A stretch of 49,307 nucleotides of DNA, taken from NCBI GenBank assembly GCA_964647785.1, contig CAZYJD010000006.1:1-49307 (forward strand), read 5' to 3'. A program made the position numbers and the translations under genes. A model generated the notes under the pieces. The model worked only from the letters and a program-made list of their open reading frames with translations. It had not been told where the DNA came from and made no database searches. This document shows, piece after piece, positions 7,891 through 15,005 of the stretch (its first letter is position 1; each line of letters begins with the position of its first letter). The stretch comes from CAZYJD01 sp964647785 (lineage in GTDB: Bacteria > Bacteroidota > Bacteroidia > NS11-12g > UBA9320).

Positions 7891-9312
7891 ATGAAACTGA
7901 AGAATCAATTATATCTCGTTTTAGCCGGAAGCATCATGCTATTCGGGTCAGCCTGTAAAAAGGAAAAGTCTTCCATCACCGGCTGGAAGTACAACGATGC
8001 CAAATGGGGCGGTTTTGAAACCTATGACTACGCGGGTCAGGAAACCGGTCCAGGACTTGTTTTGGTGCATGGTGGCGCATTCACCATGGGTTCATCTGAG
8101 CAAGATGTAATGTATGATCGCGATAATGTTGAAAGAAAAGTATCCGTTGCCTCTTTCTACATGGACGAAACAGAAATCAGCAATGTACACTACCTTGAGT
8201 ATCTGCATTGGTTGAGCCGTGTTTATGTCGATTATCCGGAGGTATACAGAGAAGCCTTGCCCGACACCAATTGCTGGAGAAGCAAATTGGCCTACAACGA
8301 ACCTTATGTAGAGTATTACCTCCGCCATCCGGCCTATAAGAACTATCCGGTTGTCGGCGTGAATTGGTTGCAAGCTTCGGCTTTTGCAGCATGGAGAACC
8401 GACCGTGTAAATGAGATGATTCTCATCAGGGAAGGCATACTTGAACCAGATCCTACCCAAATCAATGAAGAAAACTTCAACACGCGTGCATATCTTGTGA
8501 ATCAGTTCGATGGCAAAGCGGGCAAGCATGAATTGAAAGACATTAATACCAAAGGGGCCACACGCCGCGTAAGAATGGAAGACGGAATCTTTTTGCCTGA
8601 TTATCGCCTGCCAACAGAAGCGGAGTGGGAATACGCTGCCATCGGTAACGTTGGAGCCAGCAATTACGAAAACACCAACTACAAGAAAATTTACCCTTGG
8701 GGTGGTTTAACTGTTCGTCACCATGGCGATAAGGAAAAATACCGCGGTTTGATCAATGCCAACTTTAAAAGAGGCAAAGGTGACCAAGCCGGTATTTCCA
8801 GCCGCCTGAATGATGGTGCACTGATCACCACTGAAGTGAAGGCTTATTGGCCAAATGACCATGGCTTGTACAACATGGGAGGCAATGTTAGCGAATGGGT
8901 AATGGATGTGTATCGTCCACTTTCTTATGAAGATGAAGATGATTTCAATTCTTTCCGAGGCAATGTTTACAACAAACCACAACTCGACATTGATGGAGTG
9001 ATAGACTTGAAAGACAGTCTCGGACGTGTGAAATACGTGCCCGTTACAGAAGAAGACAACGTGAACCGTCGCAACTACCAGGTTTCTGATAACATGGGAT
9101 ACCTCGACGAAGAGAGCTACATGGAAGGTGAACAGGGGTATGAGTACGGCGTAACATCGCTGCTCAACAACAAAGCCCGTGTTTATAAAGGAGGTTCATG
9201 GAATGACCGAGCCTATTGGATGTCGCCCGGAACGCGCCGCTATTTGGACGAAAATCAAAGCCTTTCTACCCTCGGTTTCCGCTTGGCCATGCACCGCGTG
9301 GGAGCACCCTGA
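7891..9312 (+). CDS. gldJ: Gliding motility lipoprotein GldJ
   Basis: GldJ is an outer-membrane lipoprotein needed for gliding and for stable GldK in the T9SS. The 473-residue product has a lipoprotein signal with lipobox FGSAC (Cys22). The body is a formylglycine-generating-enzyme-like fold: GLVLVHGGAFTMGS at the start, DETEISNVHYLEYL, YRLPTEAEWEYAA in the middle, NMGGNVSEWV, and KGGSWNDRAYWMSPGTRRYL with GFRLAMH at the end. The FGE fold is structural here rather than enzymatic. GldK has a similar fold, but adjacency to porU and porV favours GldJ, as in Flavobacterium johnsoniae. A strong terminator follows. Confidence 0.87.
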   Translation: MKLKNQLYLVLAGSIMLFGSACKKEKSSITGWKYNDAKWGGFETYDYAGQETGPGLVLVHGGAFTMGSSEQDVMYDRDNVERKVSVASFYMDETEISNVHYLEYLHWLSRVYVDYPEVYREALPDTNCWRSKLAYNEPYVEYYLRHPAYKNYPVVGVNWLQASAFAAWRTDRVNEMILIREGILEPDPTQINEENFNTRAYLVNQFDGKAGKHELKDINTKGATRRVRMEDGIFLPDYRLPTEAEWEYAAIGNVGASNYENTNYKKIYPWGGLTVRHHGDKEKYRGLINANFKRGKGDQAGISSRLNDGALITTEVKAYWPNDHGLYNMGGNVSEWVMDVYRPLSYEDEDDFNSFRGNVYNKPQLDIDGVIDLKDSLGRVKYVPVTEEDNVNRRNYQVSDNMGYLDEESYMEGEQGYEYGVTSLLNNKARVYKGGSWNDRAYWMSPGTRRYLDENQSLSTLGFRLAMHRVGAP

Positions 9313-9343
9313 TGAAGAAAAAATTAACACGATGCAATGCATA

Positions 9344-9373
9344 AAAAAAGGCCGGTATTACCCGGCCTTTTTT
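9344..9373. terminator. Bidirectional intrinsic terminator
   Basis: AAAAAAGGCCGG and CCGGCCTTTTTT form a 12-bp stem with a 6-base loop (TATTAC). A- and T-tracts make it usable on both strands. It lies between the convergent gldJ and bacilliredoxin genes. Confidence 0.88.
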
Positions 9374-9392
9374 ATTGACATAAAATTCTCTC

Positions 9393-9809
9393 TTAGCAGA
9401 ACTGATCGTAAGCCGCCTTTAAATTCGCTGCGATCATTTCAGCAGTGCGTCCCTCGATATTGTGGCGCTCAATGAAATGAACCAGCTCACCATCGCGGAA
9501 CAAGGCAATGCTCGGTGATGAAGGAGGATACGGCAACAGAAATTCACGTGCTTTGGCCACCGCCTCCACTTCCTGTCCTGCAAACACAGTAAGCAGTCTG
9601 GCAGGCTTCTTATCACCATCCAGCGATTGCAATACGCCCGGACGTGCACTGCCTGCAGCACAACCACATACGGAGTTTACAACAAGTAATGAAGTTCCTT
9701 GAGACTGTTCAAGTGCGCCTGAGACCTCCTCTTGAGTTTTCAATTCTTCAAACCCTTCTCGGGTTAATTCGGCCCTCATTGGGGCCACTAACATTTCTGG
9801 ATATGGCAT
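9393..9809 (-). CDS. BrxA/BrxB family bacilliredoxin
   Basis: This small cytoplasmic thiol-disulfide protein has a thioredoxin-like fold. Bacilliredoxins remove bacillithiol from mixed disulfides on proteins. The 138-residue sequence opens MPYPEMLVAPMR and carries the active site SVCGCAAG (Cys48 and Cys50), the family CGC motif. Towards the C-terminus are PSSPSIALFRDGELVHFIERH and a final helix. Length and motif fit the YphP/YqiW family exactly. Whether this organism makes bacillithiol cannot be seen in the window. It converges with gldJ at a shared terminator and diverges from the adenosylhomocysteinase gene. Confidence 0.9.
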   Translation of the reverse strand: MPYPEMLVAPMRAELTREGFEELKTQEEVSGALEQSQGTSLLVVNSVCGCAAGSARPGVLQSLDGDKKPARLLTVFAGQEVEAVAKAREFLLPYPPSSPSIALFRDGELVHFIERHNIEGRTAEMIAANLKAAYDQFC

Positions 9810-9891
9810 TTTTTATTTTTTTAGTTTAAACTTTACAACAGTTACACAACATTTCAGCCGCTACAGTGTTTTAACCCTTAAATAGAAAGCT

Positions 9892-9899
9892 TACCTTTG
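9892..9899 (+). promoter_or_regulatory. -7 box (TACCTTTG) of the sahH promoter
   Basis: TACCTTTG matches TAnnTTTG exactly and lies 39 bases before the ATG at 9939. A T-rich GTTTTA stretch around 9868-9873 is at a plausible distance for a weak -33 element. Confidence 0.6.
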
Positions 9900-9938
9900 C
9901 AGCGCTTTTAATGAAGCATTCAAAACTACAATCATCCT

Positions 9939-11246
9939 ATGAACACGCAAACAGCAAATTACAAAGTTAAAGACATCAGTTTAGCCGACTGGGGAAGAAA
10001 AGAGATCAGCCTTGCCGAAGCCGAAATGCCGGGTTTGATGGCCATGCGCGAAGAATTCGGAGCCAGCAAGCCGCTCAAAGGAGCACGCATTGCCGGTTGT
10101 CTTCACATGACCATACAAACTGCCGTTCTCATTGAAACCCTTGTAGAACTAGGTGCTGAAGTGAGCTGGAGCTCATGCAATATCTTTTCTACCCAGGACC
10201 ATGCTGCTGCGGCCATTGCTGCTGCCGGTATTCCTGTATACGCATGGAAAGGAATGACTGAAGAAGAGTACGAGTGGTGCATTGAGCAAACCCTCAAGGC
10301 TTTTGATGGAGATCAACCTTTGAACATGATTCTCGATGATGGAGGCGACCTTACCAATATGGTGCTCGACCATTATCCGGAATTGGCTGCGGGTATTAAG
10401 GGAATCAGTGAAGAAACAACCACCGGAGTATTGCGTCTTTACGACCGCCAGAAAAATGGCACCCTTCCTATGCCAGCCATCAACGTGAATGATTCTGTTA
10501 CAAAATCTAAATTCGATAACAAATATGGTTGCCGCGAAAGTGCAGTGGATGCCATTCGAAGAGCAACCGACATCATGATCGCAGGCAAGGTGGCCGTAGT
10601 TGCTGGTTATGGAGATGTTGGAAAAGGAACGGCCCAAAGTCTTAGAGGAGCCGGAGCTCGTGTAATCGTTACAGAAATTGACCCCATTTGTGCGCTGCAG
10701 GCTGCCATGGATGGCTATGAAGTAAAAAAGATGACCACTGCCATTCCACGTGCAGATATCATTGTAACCGCCACGGGTAACCGCGACATCATCACTGCAG
10801 AGCATTTCGAGCTGATGAAGGACAAAACCATTGTTTGTAACATTGGCCACTTCGACAACGAAATTGATGTTGCCTGGTTGAAGCAAAACCACGGAGCAAG
10901 CCGTTATGAAGTGAAACCCCAAGTGGATGTGTACAATGTGAATGGCAATGAGGTTATTTTGTTGGCAGAAGGTCGTTTGGTAAACCTTGGGTGCGCCACC
11001 GGACACCCTTCTTTTGTGATGAGTAATTCATTCACCAACCAGACCCTTGCCCAGATGGAACTTTGGAACAACAATGACCAATACGAAAACAAAGTTTACA
11101 CCCTTCCCAAACACCTCGATGAAAAGGTAGCGCGTTTGCACCTTGCTAAAATTGGGGTAGAACTGGAAGAGCTGAGTGCCGACCAAGCCCAATACATTGG
11201 TGTTACCCAGGAAGGACCATACAAATCTGAACATTACAGGTATTGA
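9939..11246 (+). CDS. ahcY: Adenosylhomocysteinase
   Basis: The enzyme reversibly hydrolyses S-adenosylhomocysteine to adenosine and homocysteine. This removes the inhibitory product of methyl-transfer reactions in the activated methyl cycle. The 435-residue protein shows the family signatures GCLHMTIQTAVLIETL near residue 53, SCNIFSTQDHAAAAIA, the NAD-binding loop VAGYGDVGKGTAQSL near residue 225, and GRLVNLGCATGHPSFVM. It ends KSEHYRY, the usual terminal tyrosine motif. It lacks the long insertion seen in some bacterial homologues. It is a single-gene unit with its own promoter and terminator. Confidence 0.97.
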   Translation: MNTQTANYKVKDISLADWGRKEISLAEAEMPGLMAMREEFGASKPLKGARIAGCLHMTIQTAVLIETLVELGAEVSWSSCNIFSTQDHAAAAIAAAGIPVYAWKGMTEEEYEWCIEQTLKAFDGDQPLNMILDDGGDLTNMVLDHYPELAAGIKGISEETTTGVLRLYDRQKNGTLPMPAINVNDSVTKSKFDNKYGCRESAVDAIRRATDIMIAGKVAVVAGYGDVGKGTAQSLRGAGARVIVTEIDPICALQAAMDGYEVKKMTTAIPRADIIVTATGNRDIITAEHFELMKDKTIVCNIGHFDNEIDVAWLKQNHGASRYEVKPQVDVYNVNGNEVILLAEGRLVNLGCATGHPSFVMSNSFTNQTLAQMELWNNNDQYENKVYTLPKHLDEKVARLHLAKIGVELEELSADQAQYIGVTQEGPYKSEHYRY

Positions 11247-11269
11247 TCCTGAGAAATAATCAAGCAAAG

Positions 11270-11302
11270 AGCCATCGGTCCATTGGGTCGGTGGCTTTTT
11301 TT
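11270..11302 (+). terminator. Intrinsic terminator after ahcY
   Basis: AGCCATCG (11270-11277) pairs with CGGTGGCT (11289-11296), with one G-U pair and two further wobble pairs inside. A run of seven T follows. It overlaps the pyrE stop codon on the other strand. Confidence 0.85.
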
Positions 11303-11948
11303 ATTCAGAAGCCGGCTTCCAGTTATCCGGGTTGGTTCGCCAAGAGGTGAGTGAATCGAGTGAAGATTGGTCGACATATCCATTGCGAATGGCCTGTTCA
11401 ATTAAAACGGAATAATCAGACAGGGTGATGAAAGGACATGCCATGTGGTCGAAATTCTTTTGTGCAAGGGGAAAACCATAGGTGAATACAGCTGCCAATC
11501 CCATGACCTCAATGCCATCATTTCTCAGATATTCAACCACTTTGAGTGAACTGCCACCGGTGGATATGAGGTCTTCAAACACCACCACCTTTGCGTCTGC
11601 ATCCACTCTTCCTTCCAACTGATTTTTCATGCCGTGTTCTTTTGGCTTGGGCCGGCAATATGCAAATGGAAGCCCCAGTTCATCGGCTACCAAAGCGCCC
11701 AAAGCAATGCCTGCCGTTGCCACCCCTACAATGGAATTGGCATCAGGAAATTGGCTTCGAATAGCAGCCGCCATTTCCTTTCGCAAAAAAGTTCGTATTT
11801 CAGGATAGGAAAGGGTTAAGCGATTGTCGCAGTAGATTGGACTCAACCATCCGGATGACCAAGTAAAAGGATTTGCAGGCCGCAGTTTAACGGCGTTAAT
11901 TTGCAATAGATAATCAGCCACCCGGCTGGCAATTTCCCGATTCAACAT
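11301..11948 (-). CDS. pyrE: Orotate phosphoribosyltransferase
   Basis: PyrE joins orotate to PRPP to make orotidine 5-prime-monophosphate in pyrimidine synthesis. The 215-residue protein has FTWSSGWLSPIYCDNR near the N-terminus, VGVATAGIALGALVA, the YCRPKPKEHG loop and the PRPP-binding motif VVVFEDLISTGGSS. ATG 11948 gives the usual N-terminus (MLNREIASRVADYLL). The longer open frame to 12125 runs into the divergent NUDIX gene and is rejected. Its start codon is only 9 bases from that of the NUDIX gene, so each promoter must lie at least partly within the other gene. The association with the NUDIX gene and coaD seems typical of Bacteroidota. Confidence 0.95.
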   Translation of the reverse strand: MLNREIASRVADYLLQINAVKLRPANPFTWSSGWLSPIYCDNRLTLSYPEIRTFLRKEMAAAIRSQFPDANSIVGVATAGIALGALVADELGLPFAYCRPKPKEHGMKNQLEGRVDADAKVVVFEDLISTGGSSLKVVEYLRNDGIEVMGLAAVFTYGFPLAQKNFDHMACPFITLSDYSVLIEQAIRNGYVDQSSLDSLTSWRTNPDNWKPASE

Positions 11949-11954
11949 CAAGGG

Positions 11955-11962
11955 CGAATGTA
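11955..11962 (-). promoter_or_regulatory. Possible -7 box (TACATTCG) for pyrE
   Basis: On the minus strand TACATTCG differs from TAnnTTTG at one position. It ends 6 bases before the pyrE ATG and overlaps the ATG of the NUDIX gene (11958-11960). If real, the two genes could not be initiated independently at the same moment. Confidence 0.3.
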
Positions 11963-12557
11963 CAAAATTTTCATTATGAAGTCGGTGCTGTACCTGTGTG
12001 AACAGGCGCCGAAAGGGTTGCACTTCAAGAGGCAAATGGTGGACCCATCTGAGGAAGATATTAAAGGGTTGATTCAAGAGATGAAAAAGCTTGCGATGGC
12101 TCAGGATAAGATTGCGCTCATACATCCCGAGCCACTCAAACTGCTTGAGCGCTTAAAAGAGCAAATGATTTGGGTGGAGGCCGCGGGGGGAGCTGTCTTT
12201 AAAGAAGATGGCACCTTGCTACTGATCAAGCGCCTCGGTCTATGGGACCTGCCCAAAGGAAAGCTTGAAGCAGGTGAGAGCATTGAAGAAGGCGCCATGA
12301 GAGAAGTGGAGGAAGAGTGCCATGTGCAGCAACTCAGCATTGAAGGTGCGTTAATGCCCACCTATCATGTGTATAACCGAAATGGATGGACCCTCAAGAA
12401 AACGCATTGGTTTCGAATGCGATGTTTGAAATATGACCAGGCGAGGCCGCAGAGAGAAGAAGATATCGAAGAAATATCTTGGATCGATTTGAAGAACACC
12501 CCTGTTCAGCTCATTCATACCTACCCTTCCATCACGGAAGTGCTTCTTCAACTTTAA
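11958..12557 (+). CDS. NUDIX hydrolase
   Basis: NUDIX enzymes hydrolyse nucleoside diphosphates linked to another group; the substrate here is unknown. The 199-residue protein carries a clear NUDIX box near residues 101-123: GKLEAGESIEEGAMREVEEE with the REVEEE core, preceded by LWDLPK. The position usually held by glycine after the EE pair is cysteine. About 75 residues precede the box, a small N-terminal region found in Bacteroidota homologues next to pyrE. ATG 11958 (MYKIFI) is preferred; ATG 11976 is possible. It diverges from pyrE, and its last 26 bases overlap the end of coaD on the other strand. Confidence 0.88.
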   Translation: MYKIFIMKSVLYLCEQAPKGLHFKRQMVDPSEEDIKGLIQEMKKLAMAQDKIALIHPEPLKLLERLKEQMIWVEAAGGAVFKEDGTLLLIKRLGLWDLPKGKLEAGESIEEGAMREVEEECHVQQLSIEGALMPTYHVYNRNGWTLKKTHWFRMRCLKYDQARPQREEDIEEISWIDLKNTPVQLIHTYPSITEVLLQL

Positions 12558-13002
12558 CCGCATCAGGTAGATATTGGCGGTAATTGGCTTTATGCCTTAT
12601 CAAATCGCGTACAATGGTGCTGCTTACCACCGAGTGGCGTTGTTCACTGATGATGAATACACTCTGCAATGCGGGATTAAGCTGATCATTTACATAGGCG
12701 ATCTGCCGTTCGTATTCAAAATCAACGATGGTTCGCAAACCTCTGAGAATAAAGGCAGCATCTTGCTCACGGCAAAAATCGATCGTGAGGCCACTGTATT
12801 CTTCTACCTGCACGCGGGGCTCATTGCTGAACACTTCTTCAATCCACTTTTTGCGATAGGCCAAAGGAAACATTTGTGTTTTTGATGCATTGGTGCCGAT
12901 GGCAACCACGATTTCATCAAACATCCGAAGTCCTTTTTGAATGATATCAAGATGACCGTTGGTAAAAGGATCAAAGGTTCCAGGAAAAACTGCCCGCTTC
13001 AT
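12532..13002 (-). CDS. coaD: Phosphopantetheine adenylyltransferase
   Basis: CoaD adds AMP to 4-prime-phosphopantetheine to give dephospho-CoA, the penultimate step of coenzyme A synthesis. The 156-residue protein has the nucleotidyltransferase motif PGTFDPFTNGH at residues 7-17, ILRGLRTIVDFEYE, and SSTIVRDLI near the C-terminus. These cover the ATP- and pantetheine-binding sites. Its start has a TACCTTTG box 5 bases upstream. Its 3-prime end overlaps the NUDIX gene by 26 bases tail to tail. Confidence 0.96.
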   Translation of the reverse strand: MKRAVFPGTFDPFTNGHLDIIQKGLRMFDEIVVAIGTNASKTQMFPLAYRKKWIEEVFSNEPRVQVEEYSGLTIDFCREQDAAFILRGLRTIVDFEYERQIAYVNDQLNPALQSVFIISEQRHSVVSSTIVRDLIRHKANYRQYLPDAVKVEEALP

Positions 13003-13007
13003 GGATC

Positions 13008-13015
13008 CAAAGGTA
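13008..13015 (-). promoter_or_regulatory. -7 box (TACCTTTG) next to the coaD start
   Basis: The box matches TAnnTTTG exactly on the minus strand and is separated from the coaD ATG by only 5 bases (13003-13007), implying a leaderless or almost leaderless mRNA. No good -33 TTTG is seen at the expected distance. Confidence 0.5.
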
Positions 13016-13057
13016 TGAAAGAAAGTGAATCAGCTATTGATTGAGCGCAATTTGAAC

Positions 13058-13591
13058 TCAGCCCTCAAAAAAACTAAATGCACTTTCGCCGTACACCCGC
13101 GTTTCTTCCGGGGCACTGCTTCCCCAGGCCAAGCCAGATCCATGCTCGATGATGAGCAATCCTCCGGGCTTCAGCCATCCGCTTTTCATGATCATTTCTG
13201 GCAATTGCGTGAGGGCTGCATCGGCATAAGGCGGATCAGCGAAGATGAGATCAAATGTTTGTAGGGGTAATTGTTTCAAAAAGCGGTAAACGTCTTCGTT
13301 TCTCACTTCGTAGTGAGCGAATTTTAAGCGTTCGAATACCGAGCGGATGAACAAGCCAAGCGAGCGGTTCTTTTCTACACTCACCACCTTTGATGCCCCT
13401 CTGGAGGCAAATTCATAACTCACCCCTCCGGCACCTGCAAACAAATCGAGTACGGCGATGCCATCCAGGTCGAGCCGATGTTGCAAAATATTGAAGAGTG
13501 CCTCTCGATTTCTATCGGTTGTTGGACGCATTTGCTGCCCTTTACCTGGATCGAAACGCAATCCGCGGTATGTTCCTCCAATGATTCTCAA
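13058..13591 (-). CDS. rsmD: 16S rRNA (guanine(966)-N(2))-methyltransferase RsmD
   Basis: RsmD methylates G966 of 16S rRNA using S-adenosylmethionine. The 177-residue protein starts RIIGGTYRGLRF, as in the family, and has MRPTTDRNREALFNIL. The SAM-binding loop DLFAGAGG is at residues 49-56 and the catalytic DPPY motif at 119-122. The start codon is TTG, overlapping the TGA stop of the upstream DUF3822 gene by 4 bases (TTGA), which suggests translational coupling. No in-frame ATG is available at the conserved N-terminus. It is the last gene of a three-gene minus-strand operon. Confidence 0.93.
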   Translation of the reverse strand: MRIIGGTYRGLRFDPGKGQQMRPTTDRNREALFNILQHRLDLDGIAVLDLFAGAGGVSYEFASRGASKVVSVEKNRSLGLFIRSVFERLKFAHYEVRNEDVYRFLKQLPLQTFDLIFADPPYADAALTQLPEMIMKSGWLKPGGLLIIEHGSGLAWGSSAPEETRVYGESAFSFFEG

Positions 13592-14385
13592 AGGTTACTC
13601 AAAATTTGAATTGGCAGCGATTCCTTAACGGGGCCTTGCACCCCCTCATGCTGTTGAAGTTGATCCATTGCCTTGATATCACGGAAATAATCCTTGCACA
13701 ACTCCATACCAGCCTCGTTCATCTCATGACTTCCGAGCAGCACTAAGCTGCATTCTTCTCCCTTTATTCCTAGCTGATCGCCAACCAACATGACATAATA
13801 AAACCATTCTTCCATGTTAGAAAAAGCGTAAGCATTGACCAACTCAAAACTGCGATGGCCATTCAGAAGCAACAGGTGCATTTTTTGCTTACGGTGATAA
13901 ACTGCCAGTGTATAACCTTCGTTAACAGGGGCATCCTTCAACAACCAATTTGCCATTAATTCAACATCTAGCCGATGCTCGAATACCGGAAAATTTTCTT
14001 TCAACACATTCCAGAGTTCTGCAGAAACGCTAAAGCAAAAATCTGCATCCCAAATGGTTCCGACGTGTCGCATCAGTTGGCTCATGCCATCGAAGGGGAA
14101 GTTTAGCCGGTACAGTTCCATTCTGCCGGCAAGGGCGTATGTCTGTGGAATGAGTACATAATCCACCTCGGTAAAAATGACATCCGTTCTGGCAAAGGCT
14201 TCTTTCAGATGATCATCTTCCAGGATGTGCTGCTTCAACTGCGGCGATGCATCGAAGGTGAATTCCTTCCCAAAAATGGGTTTGGAATTTTTATCCAAAA
14301 TCTGGTAAGCAAAGTATGCTTCTCCCAGCTGGATAAGCAGGCGATGACTGACGGAATGGCTATAATGACCGGATGACGACGACAC
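13588..14385 (-). CDS. DUF3822 family protein
   Basis: This 265-residue protein resembles DUF3822, a Bacteroidota family of unknown function encoded next to rsmD. No signal peptide or membrane segment is visible, so it should be cytoplasmic. The segment YTLAVYHRKQKMHLLLLNGHRSFELVNAY resembles the beta-strand repeats of actin-like ATPase folds, but no nucleotide-binding motif is clear. The start codon is GTG 14385, 9 bases after the stop of the preceding gene, and the stop overlaps the rsmD start. Confidence 0.75.
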   Translation of the reverse strand: MSSSSGHYSHSVSHRLLIQLGEAYFAYQILDKNSKPIFGKEFTFDASPQLKQHILEDDHLKEAFARTDVIFTEVDYVLIPQTYALAGRMELYRLNFPFDGMSQLMRHVGTIWDADFCFSVSAELWNVLKENFPVFEHRLDVELMANWLLKDAPVNEGYTLAVYHRKQKMHLLLLNGHRSFELVNAYAFSNMEEWFYYVMLVGDQLGIKGEECSLVLLGSHEMNEAGMELCKDYFRDIKAMDQLQQHEGVQGPVKESLPIQILSNL

Positions 14386-14394
14386 CCGTCAAAT

Positions 14395-14934
14395 TTACCA
14401 ATTGCCTGTGTAAATGGGGTCATACATATTCCCCAAACGCAGCGGATTGTTTTCTTCGATACGTTTTTTGCTGAAAGGGTTCGGGTCCACCACCTCAAAA
14501 ACCGGAACCGTAACATTGTTTTTCTTCACTGCACCGGCATTGATTAGGAAAGTATCCCCTTCTGCTCCAAAAGGAACGAATTTGAGCGAATCGACATTTA
14601 CGTTTTCAAAGTAGCGATCCATGATGCTCACAAAAATTGTATCAACTTTTACAACGGAGGTAGAATCTTCAGGATCTCCGGTCATACTAAGAATTTTGAG
14701 GTTGTCATTTTTCACTGAGTTGAGCAGCTGGTCCCAATTGGTAGCAAATTCACCATGAACTTCTTTGAATGCAAGCTGCGCATCTTTTACATAGGTAAGA
14801 CGCTCAATGATGGCGGCTTCTCTTCTATCAACTTCTTCCTGATAGCGAATGGGATCGATGATGGTTCTCCAAAGGGCATAGGCCAAAACGATCACTGCAA
14901 TTCCCAGTACGACTTTCACTATTGGATTATTCAT
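14395..14934 (-). CDS. Conserved membrane-anchored protein, unknown function
   Basis: The product has 179 residues. One membrane segment is predicted near residues 6-24 (VKVVLGIAVIVLAYALW). It is followed by a charged helix with the pattern AIIERLTYVKDAQLAFKEVHG and a soluble C-terminal part. The helix and the following GEFATNWDQLL recall the layout of pseudopilins, but no prepilin peptidase site is seen, so the likeness may be superficial. It is probably the first gene of the operon with the DUF3822 gene and rsmD. I do not recognise a named family. Confidence 0.68.
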   Translation of the reverse strand: MNNPIVKVVLGIAVIVLAYALWRTIIDPIRYQEEVDRREAAIIERLTYVKDAQLAFKEVHGEFATNWDQLLNSVKNDNLKILSMTGDPEDSTSVVKVDTIFVSIMDRYFENVNVDSLKFVPFGAEGDTFLINAGAVKKNNVTVPVFEVVDPNPFSKKRIEENNPLRLGNMYDPIYTGNW

Positions 14935-15005
14935 ATTCAGTATGACTTATTTTCAGCAATATTAAAGATTCATCAGCAATTTCGAGATTAAGCGCGTATT
15001 AAAAT

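Noticed and set aside
10173..11006. Minus-strand open frame of 277 codons inside ahcY
   Set aside because: Antisense to a highly conserved enzyme; cysteine- and histidine-rich translation typical of a shadow frame.
11301..12125. Long form of PyrE starting at 12125
   Set aside because: It would run through the NUDIX gene, and the normal PyrE N-terminus begins at ATG 11948.
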